Assembly: GCA_035416745.1 (NCBI GenBank)
Contig: DAOLNV010000012.1
Span: forward strand, 20,606 to 84,605
Origin: Candidatus Hydrogenedentota bacterium
Lineage (GTDB): Bacteria > Hydrogenedentota > Hydrogenedentia > Hydrogenedentales > SLHB01
Direction of reading: 5' to 3'
Length of the DNA stretch: 64,000 nt
Part shown: positions 8,465-17,188 of the stretch, in pieces
Position numbering within the stretch: the first letter of the stretch is position 1
How the letters are laid out: every line of letters starts with the position of its first letter
Translations under genes and position numbers: made by a program
The notes under the pieces: model-generated
Seen by the model: only the letters and a program-made list of their open reading frames with translations
Databases searched by the model: none
Told to the model about the DNA's origin: nothing

Positions 8465-9890
8465 CCGGAATCTCGACGCGGACGTCGAGGTGGTGTCGGC
8501 TGTCGAAGATTCGCGCCGGGTAGCTCCCGGCGCGGTTTTCGTCGCGGTTCAGGGCGAACACAGCGACGGGCACCTGCACGCGGCGGAGGCGGTGGTCCGC
8601 GGGGCCGTAGCGGTGATTGGAGACCGGGCGGGCGTGGAGGAGTTGGCCGGTCTCCCCTATTTTTGTGTGCCGAATCCCCGGCGGACTCTTGGGGTGCTGG
8701 CTCACCTGCTCGCGGGGGACCCTTCGAAATCCATGACGGTTATCGGGATCACGGGCACGAACGGGAAATCCAGCACGGCGCTCCTGACGCAGCATGTACT
8801 GAACGCCTGCGGGCGTTCCGCGGCCTGCTTTGGCACTCTGGGATACTCGATAGGGGGAAGAACCCTGCCCGCCAAACACACCACGCCTTTTGGAGACGAG
8901 CTTGCGGACATGTTTCGCCGCGCGCGCCAGGCGCAACATACGCACGTGGTCATGGAGGTCAGTTCTCATTCATTGGCCCAGGAACGCGTGGCGGGCATCG
9001 ACTTCGATGTTGCCGCATTCACCAACCTTACCCAGGACCACCTGGATTTTCATCGCGATATGGAGGCCTACGGCGCGGCCAAGCGTTTGTTGTTCGAGCA
9101 GATCGAGGGTCCTGGACGATTCACGGTGGTGAATCTTGAGGACCCGGCAGCGGAATCGTTCATCCATGCTTCCAAGGCGCCTTGCTTCACCTATGGCAAA
9201 GGCGGCGACGTGAGGGCGGTTGGCGTGCGGGCAGCCGGGCCCGGTACGGTGTTTCGCCTGGATTCGCCCTGGGGGCAGGCGGAGGTCTCCGTCGGACTGG
9301 TAGGCAAGCACAATGTGCTCAACGTCTTGTGCACGATTGCGCTCTGTGGGGGGCTGGAATTGCCCATTCCCGAGGTAGTCAACGGCCTTGCGAGCGCCCC
9401 CCGCATCCCCGGCCGCTTCGAACGTGTTGTCGCGGGGCAAGCCTTTGAAGTGATCGTCGATTATGCGCACACCGAAGACGGTTTGCGGAACGTGTTGGAA
9501 GCTGCCCGGGCCATTTGCAGGGGACGCCTGATAGTGGTGTTTGGGTGTGGCGGCGACCGCGACCGGGGAAAGCGTCCCAAGATGGGCGCTGCGGCGGGCG
9601 AATTGTCCAATTACAGCATCATCACCTCGGACAATCCCAGAACCGAGGATCCGGAAAAGATCCTTCTTGACATCGAGGTGGGCATTCGGCGCGCGGGGAA
9701 GAACAAACCGGATGACTACCGTATCGTGCTGGACCGGGCCGAGGCGATTCGGGAGGGCATTGCGCTGGCGCGGGCCGGCGACGTTGTGCTCATAGCGGGC
9801 AAAGGTCACGAGGACTACCAGATCATCGGCACTGATAGGATTCATTTCGACGATCGCGAAGTTGCGCGCGCAATACTTGAAGGGAGCTGA
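8427..9890 (+). CDS. murE: MurE, UDP-MurNAc-Ala-Glu:meso-diaminopimelate ligase
   Basis: MurE adds the third residue of the peptidoglycan stem peptide in an ATP-dependent step. The Mur-ligase P-loop TGTNGKSS and the sequence DNPRTEDP are present. The DNPR motif is the signature of meso-diaminopimelate-specific enzymes, so the wall is probably mDAP type. The frame runs open much further upstream inside ftsI. ATG 8427 is preferred because it gives the family-like N-terminus MRLRELSQWL and 487 aa; ATG 8406 is an alternative. The overlap with ftsI suggests translational coupling. murF follows after five bases. Confidence 0.95.
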   Translation: MRLRELSQWLDADRNLDADVEVVSAVEDSRRVAPGAVFVAVQGEHSDGHLHAAEAVVRGAVAVIGDRAGVEELAGLPYFCVPNPRRTLGVLAHLLAGDPSKSMTVIGITGTNGKSSTALLTQHVLNACGRSAACFGTLGYSIGGRTLPAKHTTPFGDELADMFRRARQAQHTHVVMEVSSHSLAQERVAGIDFDVAAFTNLTQDHLDFHRDMEAYGAAKRLLFEQIEGPGRFTVVNLEDPAAESFIHASKAPCFTYGKGGDVRAVGVRAAGPGTVFRLDSPWGQAEVSVGLVGKHNVLNVLCTIALCGGLELPIPEVVNGLASAPRIPGRFERVVAGQAFEVIVDYAHTEDGLRNVLEAARAICRGRLIVVFGCGGDRDRGKRPKMGAAAGELSNYSIITSDNPRTEDPEKILLDIEVGIRRAGKNKPDDYRIVLDRAEAIREGIALARAGDVVLIAGKGHEDYQIIGTDRIHFDDREVARAILEGS

Positions 9891-9895
9891 TCTGA

Positions 9896-11239
9896 ATGCC
9901 GTGGACATACTCGCTGGCGAATCTTGCGTCGGCGATCGGGGCCGCTTCTCCGCGCGTAGAAGGCGGTTTTTCATCCATTTCGACCGATACCCGGACGCTC
10001 AAACCCGGCGATGTCTTTTTTGCTCTTGCCGGCGCACGTTTCGACGCCAACGAGTTCCTTGACCAGGCATTTGACAAGGGAGCATGTGCGGCGGTTGCCC
10101 TGCGCACACACGAAAAGGGCCCGTGTCTGGTTGTGGACGACACCCTGCGCGCCCTTCAACGGTTCGCGCAGTGGCACCGGCAGCATTTCACCCTGCCGCT
10201 GATTGCCATTACCGGGTCCTGCGGGAAGACGACCGCGAAAGATCTGGCGGCGGGGGTTCTGGGCTCGCGCTACAGAGTGGTCAAGACCCAGGGCAATCTG
10301 AACAATGACATCGGCGTGCCTCTTTCACTGGCGCAGATTGACAGCGGGACCGAGTGCGGGGTGATCGAGATGGGCGCCAATCATCCCGGCGAGATCGCGG
10401 CGTTGTGCGCCATGGCGCAACCCACGGAGGCGGCGATCACCATGATTGCGCCGGCCCACCTCGAAGGGTTTGGCGCCATCGAGCAGGTGGCTGCGGCGAA
10501 AGCGGAAATTCTCAGCGGTCTCGGACGCAAGGGAATCTTCTATGTCAACAACGACGATCCCCGTTGTGTCCGTATTGCGGAAACATTTGACGGGGAAGTC
10601 GTTCGATTCGGCCTCTCGGGAGATGTTAGACTACGTGGGAGAGAAATCCTGCCATCGGGAGAGACCCGCCTGGCAATCGATCCTGTGGGCCGCATCACGC
10701 TTCCTCTCCCATGTCCTGCCCATGCGGTGAACGTGTTGCTTGCCGTGGCGGTGGGCATGCGCCATGGCGTCGAGGAATTTGAAGGCGCGCTCCGGCAGGC
10801 CCTCGAGACGACAGCCCGGTTTCGCGTGGTTCGGATTGGCCCCTGGGAGGTCCTGGACGACACCTACAATGCGAATCCCGCCAGTATGAAGGCGGCGCTC
10901 GAAGCGCTGGAGGCCCGCACAATAGCCGGTTTTCGGGTTGCGGCGCTGGGGGACATGCTCGAGCTGGGGGCGGCGTCCCGGGAACTTCATCGTGAGCTTG
11001 GACGGCAGGCCGCCGGATATGGCGTGAGCCACGTGTTTGCGTACGGGACCTTTGCGGGGGAGGTTGTCGCGGGGGCGCTTGAAGGCGGGTGCCCGCATGC
11101 GGAGGCCGCCGATGCGCCCGAGTCGATTGCAGGAGCCATCCGCGCTCTCGAGCCGGAAGGGGGCGCTCTGTTGGCGAAGGGCTCGCGCGGGATGCGTATG
11201 GAGCGAGTAATCAAGGCTTTGCAGGCGTTGCACGGATAG
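9896..11239 (+). CDS. murF: MurF, UDP-MurNAc-tripeptide:D-Ala-D-Ala ligase
   Basis: MurF adds the D-Ala-D-Ala dipeptide to complete the UDP-MurNAc-pentapeptide. An N-terminal Mur ligase domain (STDTRTLKPGDVFFALAG) is followed by the ATP-binding loop TGSCGKTTAKD at about residue 103. The central domain carries EMGANHPGEI, and the C-terminal domain carries DDTYNANPASMKAAL, a strong MurF marker. The length of 447 aa is normal. It begins five bases after murE and ends ten bases before mraY. Confidence 0.96.
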   Translation: MPWTYSLANLASAIGAASPRVEGGFSSISTDTRTLKPGDVFFALAGARFDANEFLDQAFDKGACAAVALRTHEKGPCLVVDDTLRALQRFAQWHRQHFTLPLIAITGSCGKTTAKDLAAGVLGSRYRVVKTQGNLNNDIGVPLSLAQIDSGTECGVIEMGANHPGEIAALCAMAQPTEAAITMIAPAHLEGFGAIEQVAAAKAEILSGLGRKGIFYVNNDDPRCVRIAETFDGEVVRFGLSGDVRLRGREILPSGETRLAIDPVGRITLPLPCPAHAVNVLLAVAVGMRHGVEEFEGALRQALETTARFRVVRIGPWEVLDDTYNANPASMKAALEALEARTIAGFRVAALGDMLELGAASRELHRELGRQAAGYGVSHVFAYGTFAGEVVAGALEGGCPHAEAADAPESIAGAIRALEPEGGALLAKGSRGMRMERVIKALQALHG

Positions 11240-11249
11240 AAGGAACCAT

Positions 11250-12740
11250 ATGTTTTATTATCTGGCAGAGAGTCTGGTTGAGCACGTGCGCGCGTTCAAC
11301 GTTCTCACGTACATCACGGTGCGCGCAGGCGGCGCGGCCATTACCGCGTTCCTGGTCACGCTGCTGATTGGTCCCGCCCTGATTCGCCGGTTGCGTCAAC
11401 TGAAGATTGGCCAGTTTATCCGGGAAGACCACGTCAAGGACCTTCATGCGCTGCACAAATCCAAGGCAGGCACTCCGACCATGGGGGGGACGCTTATCGT
11501 AGCGTCGACCATGGCATCGCTGGCGCTATGGGGGCGCTTCACCAACCGGTTGCTTGTGCTCGCCACGATTGTGCTGTGCGTTCTGAGCGCGCTCGGATTC
11601 CTGGACGATTACATCAAGATCCGCCGCAAGCACAACCTCGGCTTGACCGCCAAGGCCAAGTTTGTGGGACAGATCCTCGTGGGGTTGCTGGTAGGCTTCT
11701 ATTTGCTCCGCAACCCGATTACAACGAGCGCAACGCACTTATCCGACCGGGATATTATCAACTGGCGCGAACTAATGAGTGGACTGGCTCAGCAGGGTCT
11801 TGCCGGCGGTTCCTCTTCCGGGGAGCGGATTTGGCAACTGCTGCCCGCCGGTTTGCGCGAGCGTGCGGAGCGGAATCCCTGGGATTTCGCATGGAGCGAT
11901 GGGGCCCGCGAGGAGCTCCGGCAAGCACTCAACACGATTCTTGCCATGCCTGACCTCTACGACCCATCAACTATGGGGCCGCTGCCGCTCACTCCTGAAG
12001 CGCATGAATTGCTCGAGGCCAAACGTGTCAAGGGCGCACTCAGCGAGCCGGAAGTGCTCCGTCTGAACCGTCTGGTCCTTGAAGCCACGTTCCCCAACTG
12101 CCTTCTGTCCACCCAGCCGGATTTGCAGACCAAGGTGGAGGTGCCCGGTTTTCGGTGGCTGCTGATTCCTCTTGGGGCGGCATATGTCTTGTTCGTTGTG
12201 GTAATCCTGGTTTCATCCTCGAATGCCGTGAACTTGACGGACGGCCTCGACGGGCTTGCCGCGGGGGCGTCCATCATGTCTTTACTGGCGTACACGGCGA
12301 TTGCGTATGTCGTGAGCCGCTCGGACTGGTCTCATTACCTTTTCCTGATCTATGTGCCTGAGGCGGCCGAATTGACGGTGTTCGGGGCCGCGCTGCTGGG
12401 GGCGGGGCTGGGATTCCTGTGGTTCAATTGCCACCCAGCGGAGGTATTCATGGGGGACACGGGCAGCCTTGCCCTGGGTGGGGCGATAGGTACGATGGCT
12501 GTCTTGACGAAGCAGGAACTGCTTCTGATAGCGGTGGGCGGCCTTTTCGTGCTCGAGGCGCTGAGCGTGGTGATTCAGGTGGCCTCGTTCAAGCTGCGAG
12601 GCAAACGCGTGTTTCGGATGGCCCCCATACATCACCACTTTGAACTGGCTGGCTGGTCCGAGACCAAAGTCACTGTTCGTTTTTGGATCATAGCTCTCAT
12701 TTTTGCGCTGATGAGTCTGGGCGCATTGAAATTGCGGTGA
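11250..12740 (+). CDS. mraY: MraY, phospho-MurNAc-pentapeptide translocase with large periplasmic insertion
   Basis: MraY transfers phospho-MurNAc-pentapeptide to undecaprenyl phosphate, forming lipid I in the inner membrane. Family motifs are clear: TPTMGG in the first cytoplasmic loop, FLDDYIKI, NAVNLTDGLDGLA, GDTGSLALGG and the MAPIHHHFE histidine motif. The protein is 496 aa against about 360 in the family. The excess is an insertion at about residues 155-297 (bases 11712-12140) between transmembrane helices 4 and 5, a loop that is only about 20 residues and periplasmic in E. coli MraY. The insertion is hydrophilic with several predicted helices and no stop or frame change, so it is a genuine domain. 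It is flanked by murF and murD with tight spacing. Confidence 0.95.
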   Translation: MFYYLAESLVEHVRAFNVLTYITVRAGGAAITAFLVTLLIGPALIRRLRQLKIGQFIREDHVKDLHALHKSKAGTPTMGGTLIVASTMASLALWGRFTNRLLVLATIVLCVLSALGFLDDYIKIRRKHNLGLTAKAKFVGQILVGLLVGFYLLRNPITTSATHLSDRDIINWRELMSGLAQQGLAGGSSSGERIWQLLPAGLRERAERNPWDFAWSDGAREELRQALNTILAMPDLYDPSTMGPLPLTPEAHELLEAKRVKGALSEPEVLRLNRLVLEATFPNCLLSTQPDLQTKVEVPGFRWLLIPLGAAYVLFVVVILVSSSNAVNLTDGLDGLAAGASIMSLLAYTAIAYVVSRSDWSHYLFLIYVPEAAELTVFGAALLGAGLGFLWFNCHPAEVFMGDTGSLALGGAIGTMAVLTKQELLLIAVGGLFVLEALSVVIQVASFKLRGKRVFRMAPIHHHFELAGWSETKVTVRFWIIALIFALMSLGALKLR

Positions 12741-12744
12741 TATC

Positions 12745-14091
12745 GTGGACGTTCGCGGGGAAAAAGTGACCATTGCGGGGATGGGCCGGACGGCGCTTGC
12801 CCTGGCCCGTCTGCTGCTTCGCGAGGGGGCGGAACCCTTTGTCTCGGAGATTAAGGGCAAGGAGGAGCGGGAAGCCTTGACGGCGGGCCTTGACGACCTT
12901 GGCATTTCGTGGGAATGCGGGGGGCACAGCCTCCGCGCCCTCAAGAACGCGGCCCTCGTGATTCCAAGTCCCGGCGTTCCCCCATCGGCGGAGCTCGTGC
13001 GGGATGCGCGCTCGCGCGGGATTCCCGTGATGGGTGAAATGGAGTTTGCGCACCGGTTCGCCGGCTCGAAAATTCTGGCCATTTCGGGAACCAACGGCAA
13101 GACGACAACGACGGAGCTGGCACGGGCGCTGGTGGATGCTTGTGGCCACACCGTTCTGCTTGCAGGAAACAATGACATGCCGCTTTCGGCGGCGGTCATG
13201 GCGGAGCCCGCTCCCGAATACATTGTCCTCGAGGTGAGCAGTTACCAGCTTGAACTTGCGGACACCTTCCGCCCCTGGCTCGCCGCGTTGCTGAACATTA
13301 CCCCTGATCACTTGGCGTGGCATGGCGGCATGGGCGGTTACATTGCGGCGAAGCGGCGCCTGTTCATGCGTCAAGGGGCGGGGGACGCGGCCGTGCTCAA
13401 CGACGATGACCCGCTTGTCGCATCGATGGATGTGCCTCCGGAAGCTGGCGTGTGGCGGTTCAGTCTCGATAAACAGCAGGATCGGGGGCTGTGGCTTCGG
13501 GGGGATGGGGGAATCTGCCAGGGGCGCGAGCCCATTGCCCAGGCGGCCGATACTCCTCTGCGCGGGAGGCACAATCTGCAGAATGTCCTGGCCGCGTTAT
13601 GCATGATGCGCGCGGGAGCGTTCGACTGGAACGGGGTACTGGAAGGCCTGCGCGGATTCCAGGGGGTAGAACACCGGATCGAGTTTGTGGCCGAACGCGA
13701 TGGCGTGTCCTTCTATAACGATTCGAAATCCACGAACATAGACAGCTTGAAAGTGGCTCTCGAGAGTTTTGAACAACCCGTGGTGTTGATCGCGGGAGGA
13801 CGGGGCAAGGGCGCCGATTACAGAGTGCTGCGGGACCTGGTGGGGCGGCATGTCAGGAGTCTGATTACGCTGGGGGAGGATGCCCCCCTGCTTGAAGAAG
13901 CATTTGGCGATATTGTGGCAACGTGCCGCGCGGCGGACATGGCGGACGCTGTTGCGCGAGCCCGGCAGGCGTCATTCGCGGGCGATGTGGTGCTGTTGTC
14001 GCCCGCTTGCGCCAGTTTTGATATGTTTGACAATTTTGAACACAGAGGGAGTGTTTTCAAGGCGTGTGTTCGGGAACAGGTGAAAGGGTAG
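12745..14091 (+). CDS. murD: MurD, UDP-MurNAc-L-Ala:D-Glu ligase
   Basis: MurD adds D-glutamate to UDP-MurNAc-L-Ala in the cytoplasm. The N-terminal Rossmann-like domain begins at a GTG start (12745) four bases after the mraY stop. The ATP loop ISGTNGKTTTT lies near residue 113, followed by VLEVSSYQLE, ITPDHLAWHGG and, in the C-terminal domain, FYNDSKSTNIDS and SPACASFDMFDNFEHRG, both typical of MurD. The length of 448 aa fits. It is followed four bases later by ftsW. Confidence 0.96.
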   Translation: MDVRGEKVTIAGMGRTALALARLLLREGAEPFVSEIKGKEEREALTAGLDDLGISWECGGHSLRALKNAALVIPSPGVPPSAELVRDARSRGIPVMGEMEFAHRFAGSKILAISGTNGKTTTTELARALVDACGHTVLLAGNNDMPLSAAVMAEPAPEYIVLEVSSYQLELADTFRPWLAALLNITPDHLAWHGGMGGYIAAKRRLFMRQGAGDAAVLNDDDPLVASMDVPPEAGVWRFSLDKQQDRGLWLRGDGGICQGREPIAQAADTPLRGRHNLQNVLAALCMMRAGAFDWNGVLEGLRGFQGVEHRIEFVAERDGVSFYNDSKSTNIDSLKVALESFEQPVVLIAGGRGKGADYRVLRDLVGRHVRSLITLGEDAPLLEEAFGDIVATCRAADMADAVARARQASFAGDVVLLSPACASFDMFDNFEHRGSVFKACVREQVKG

Positions 14092-14095
14092 AACG

Positions 14096-15235
14096 ATGAA
14101 ACGCGAAACGCTGCTCTTGCTCATTGCGGTCATGATGCTGAGCGCCGTGGGGCTTGTGCTGGTATTCAGCGCGAGTCCTGCGTACACGAGCGTTACCGAC
14201 AAAGACGATCCGCGCGACATGTTTCATTTCTTTTCCCGCCAGGTAGTGTATCTTACGCTTGGATTTGTCGGGATGCTCGCGCTTTCGCGGTTCGACTACC
14301 ATCGATGGAACAGCCGATGGGCCTATAGAACGTTGCTTGTCTTGACCTTGGCGCTTCTCGTGTTGGTATTGGTCATAGGCGCGGAAATCAACAACGCCCG
14401 GCGCTGGCTCAGCCTGCCCATAGTAGGTACGGTTCAGCCCTCGGAATTTGCCAAATTCGCGATTGTCATTCTCCTTGCGGTCAAACTCTCTGAGAACCAG
14501 CATGATCTCAAAAGTCTCAAACGCGGGTTTCTGCCGCCCGTGTTGCTCATCATGCTTTTTTCGGGCTTGATAGTGCTTGAACACGAGCTCAGCACGCCGG
14601 CGGTCATTGCCTGCGTGGGGATGCTGATGGTGGGCATTGCGGGGGCTCGATGGTGGCACCTCGGCCTCAGCCTGTTTGGCGGCGGAGCGGGTTTCGTGAT
14701 TCTCTGTCTGGTGTCGCCGGAACGCATCAGACGGCTCCTGGCGTTTCTGGATCCGTGGGAACACCGGTTCGAAGACGGCATGCAGCTCGTGCAGTCTCTA
14801 GCCGGCTTTGCCCGCGGCGAGATTTGGGGCACAGGCGTGGGCGCCGGAGAGCAGAAACTGTTCTACCTTCACGCGGCGAACAATGACTTCATCTTCTCGG
14901 TGTGGGGGGAAGAGATGGGGCTTGTGGGCACACTTGCCTTGGTCGCGCTTTTCGTGTTTTTCCTGGTAATCGGCACGCGCGTGGCGTTATGCGCTCCCGA
15001 CCTTCTGGGCGCCCTGTTGGCGTTCGGCGTGGTAATCATGATCGCTATGCAGGGAGCCATCAATATGGGGGTGACCACGGGGCTCCTGCCCACTACAGGT
15101 CTTCCGTTGCCGTTTATCAGCGCGGGCGGCAGCGCGCTGATTATGAATCTTGCCATGGTAGGGGTATTGTTAAATGTGGCACAGCAAGCTTCGGAACCGG
15201 AGGCTAAGGGCCGTTTGGCCGCTGCGGCGGCCTGA
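14096..15235 (+). CDS. ftsW: FtsW, SEDS-family septal peptidoglycan glycosyltransferase
   Basis: A multi-spanning SEDS protein that polymerises lipid II together with the FtsI transpeptidase. About ten hydrophobic helices are visible. Family signatures include VLVFSASPAY near the N-terminus, WLSLPIVGTVQPSEFAKFA in the middle, and TTGLLPTTGLPLPFISAGGS near the C-terminus. Length 379 aa. FtsW is preferred over RodA because it sits between murD and murG and is encoded in the same operon as ftsI. Confidence 0.95.
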   Translation: MKRETLLLLIAVMMLSAVGLVLVFSASPAYTSVTDKDDPRDMFHFFSRQVVYLTLGFVGMLALSRFDYHRWNSRWAYRTLLVLTLALLVLVLVIGAEINNARRWLSLPIVGTVQPSEFAKFAIVILLAVKLSENQHDLKSLKRGFLPPVLLIMLFSGLIVLEHELSTPAVIACVGMLMVGIAGARWWHLGLSLFGGGAGFVILCLVSPERIRRLLAFLDPWEHRFEDGMQLVQSLAGFARGEIWGTGVGAGEQKLFYLHAANNDFIFSVWGEEMGLVGTLALVALFVFFLVIGTRVALCAPDLLGALLAFGVVIMIAMQGAINMGVTTGLLPTTGLPLPFISAGGSALIMNLAMVGVLLNVAQQASEPEAKGRLAAAAA

Positions 15236-15262
15236 CGGGCCCGATAGGGCAGTAGCAGGTCC

Positions 15263-16378
15263 ATGCGAATCATGATTACAGGGGGCGGAACGGGCGGACA
15301 CACGTCGCCGGCCGTTGCGGTGATTGAAGAGCTGCAGAAGCGCGATCCGATGCTGGCCGTACTGTGGGTGGGACGAAACCATGGTCTCGAACGGCGGATC
15401 TGTGAGCGGAACAATATCGCCTATCGCGGAGTGCCGGTCGCGGGATGGCCCAGAAGACGGACGTTACGCCGTTTGTGGGTCGCGGTGAAACTGACGTACA
15501 GCGCCGCGCGCTGCTGGCTCTATATCCGGACCTTTCAGCCCCAGGTGGTGTTTGGGGTGGGGGGCTATGTATCGCTGCCTTGCGGTTTGGCGGCGCAACG
15601 GCGCGGGGTTCCCACGGTCATACACGAGCAAAACCGTCTACTTGGGATGGCAAACCGGATGCTGGCCTCGAAAGCGTCCCGGGTTCTTTTGAGTTTCGAG
15701 GACACCGTGGGGGACTACCCTCGAGATCGCGCGGTTATTGTTGGAAACCCGGTGCGCGAAGGGTTTTTGCATCCTCCCGGCCGCGATGCGGCCTGCGCTG
15801 CTCTGAACCTCGACCCATTGATTCCCGTGGTGCTGGTGTGCGGGGGGAGCCAAGGCGCCCAGTCGCTGAACGAGGCGCTTACCGGCGCTTTGCCGCATTT
15901 CTCGCCTGGAGAAATCCAGGTGCTCTGGATGGCGGGCCAGGGAGGGATTGCGGAGGCTCGCGGCGTGGCCGGGGAGCAGAAACTTCGAATCGACACGTTC
16001 GCGTTCATAGATGATATGGTGACGGCATGCGCGGCAGCAGACCTTATCGTGAGCCGGTCCGGGGCCTCCACGACCGCGGAACTGGCTTGTCTCGGCAAGC
16101 CCTCGATTCTGGTGCCGTTCCCTCACGCGACTGATAACCACCAGGAGCAAAACGCCCGCGCCTTCGAGGATGCAGGCGCCGCCACGGTCATTCTTGACAA
16201 CGAGTTGACAGGTGAGCGGCTGGCGGACGCCATCAAGGCGCTCCTGGCTGATCCCGGTGGTCTTATGCGCATGGGAAACGCCGCACGGTCCCTTGCGCGG
16301 CCCGGCGCCGCCGAAGCAATTGTCGACGAGATCTTTGGGCTTGTTTTCGAACGGCCGCAGGACCTGTCAAGCGATTAG
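15263..16378 (+). CDS. murG: MurG, lipid II synthase (UDP-GlcNAc transferase)
   Basis: MurG adds GlcNAc to lipid I on the cytoplasmic face of the membrane. The GT28 N-terminal glycine loop ITGGGTGGHTSPA is at residue 5. GVGGYVSLPCGLAA and HEQN, typical of the acceptor-side region, follow, then CGGSQGAQSLN and the donor-binding SRSGASTTAELACLGKPSILVPFPHATDNHQ. Length 371 aa. It is the last dcw gene present: the next gene, after 131 bases, is an unrelated phosphatase. Confidence 0.96.
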   Translation: MRIMITGGGTGGHTSPAVAVIEELQKRDPMLAVLWVGRNHGLERRICERNNIAYRGVPVAGWPRRRTLRRLWVAVKLTYSAARCWLYIRTFQPQVVFGVGGYVSLPCGLAAQRRGVPTVIHEQNRLLGMANRMLASKASRVLLSFEDTVGDYPRDRAVIVGNPVREGFLHPPGRDAACAALNLDPLIPVVLVCGGSQGAQSLNEALTGALPHFSPGEIQVLWMAGQGGIAEARGVAGEQKLRIDTFAFIDDMVTACAAADLIVSRSGASTTAELACLGKPSILVPFPHATDNHQEQNARAFEDAGAATVILDNELTGERLADAIKALLADPGGLMRMGNAARSLARPGAAEAIVDEIFGLVFERPQDLSSD

Positions 16379-16509
16379 GACAGTGCATATTCCAGGGGCC
16401 GTTGAAAGAAATCGCCCCCCCTGTTAGCATCGTTGGTGCGCGTTTGGGTTCGCGCAGGCGCTGGCGCAGCTGCTCGACGTGCAAGAACCAAGGGATTCTG
16501 GATGCGGAC

Positions 16510-17178
16510 ATGCGGATATACTTCGTAAGACATGGGCAATCCGAGGGCGATATGGGCGGCGATTATTCACCCTCCGATCCCCCCTTGACTGAGTTAGGGC
16601 ATGCCCAATCGGCGCGGGCCGGTCTCGCCCTTTCCGGACAGGCCGTTACCGCCTTGTATACCTCTCCCATGATGCGTGCCATGCAGACGGCGAAAGCTCT
16701 CCACGAGGTCCTGGGATTGCCTATGCAGGTTCGCGTCGAACTGGCGGAAACCTACCGGCCCGCGTGGCCCGCGCCGCCGGGCAGCGACGAACCTATTCCG
16801 AAACGGGGGCTCACCATTGCCGAGGCACGGACTATGTTCAGTGCCGCCAAGTATCCAGAGGACGTGGGATTGGATGAGGCGTGGTGGGAGGCTCATGTTC
16901 GCGAGAGGCGCGAAGGCGCGTATGCACGCGCGGCAACCGCGTTGAAGGCCCTGCGCCAGCAGCACGCGGATGACGCTCGAATCGTGGTTGTTACGCACGG
17001 TGGTTTTGGCAGCGTGCTGCTGAGCGTGGCCCTGGAATGCCCGCCGACCGATCAGAATCGATTCAGCCAATACAATTGCGCGGTCAGCCTGCTCGAGACC
17101 ATGAAGGAGGGGGCGCGTCTCCATTACCAGAACCGGGTTGACCATATTCCGGAGGGCCTGCGCACGGATCCCACGTGA
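16510..17178 (+). CDS. Histidine phosphatase-superfamily protein
   Basis: A 222-aa member of the phosphoglycerate-mutase-like / histidine phosphatase superfamily. The catalytic RHG motif lies in FVRHGQSEGD at residues 6-15, and the second histidine is in VVVTHGGFGSV. The frame is open from 16402, but ATG 16510 gives the family N-terminus MRIYFVRHG. The substrate cannot be read from the sequence. It lies 131 bases after murG in the same direction and may be read through from the dcw operon; its end faces the following minus-strand gene with a ten-base gap. Confidence 0.85.
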   Translation: MRIYFVRHGQSEGDMGGDYSPSDPPLTELGHAQSARAGLALSGQAVTALYTSPMMRAMQTAKALHEVLGLPMQVRVELAETYRPAWPAPPGSDEPIPKRGLTIAEARTMFSAAKYPEDVGLDEAWWEAHVRERREGAYARAATALKALRQQHADDARIVVVTHGGFGSVLLSVALECPPTDQNRFSQYNCAVSLLETMKEGARLHYQNRVDHIPEGLRTDPT

Positions 17179-17188
17179 ATCAGGCGCG

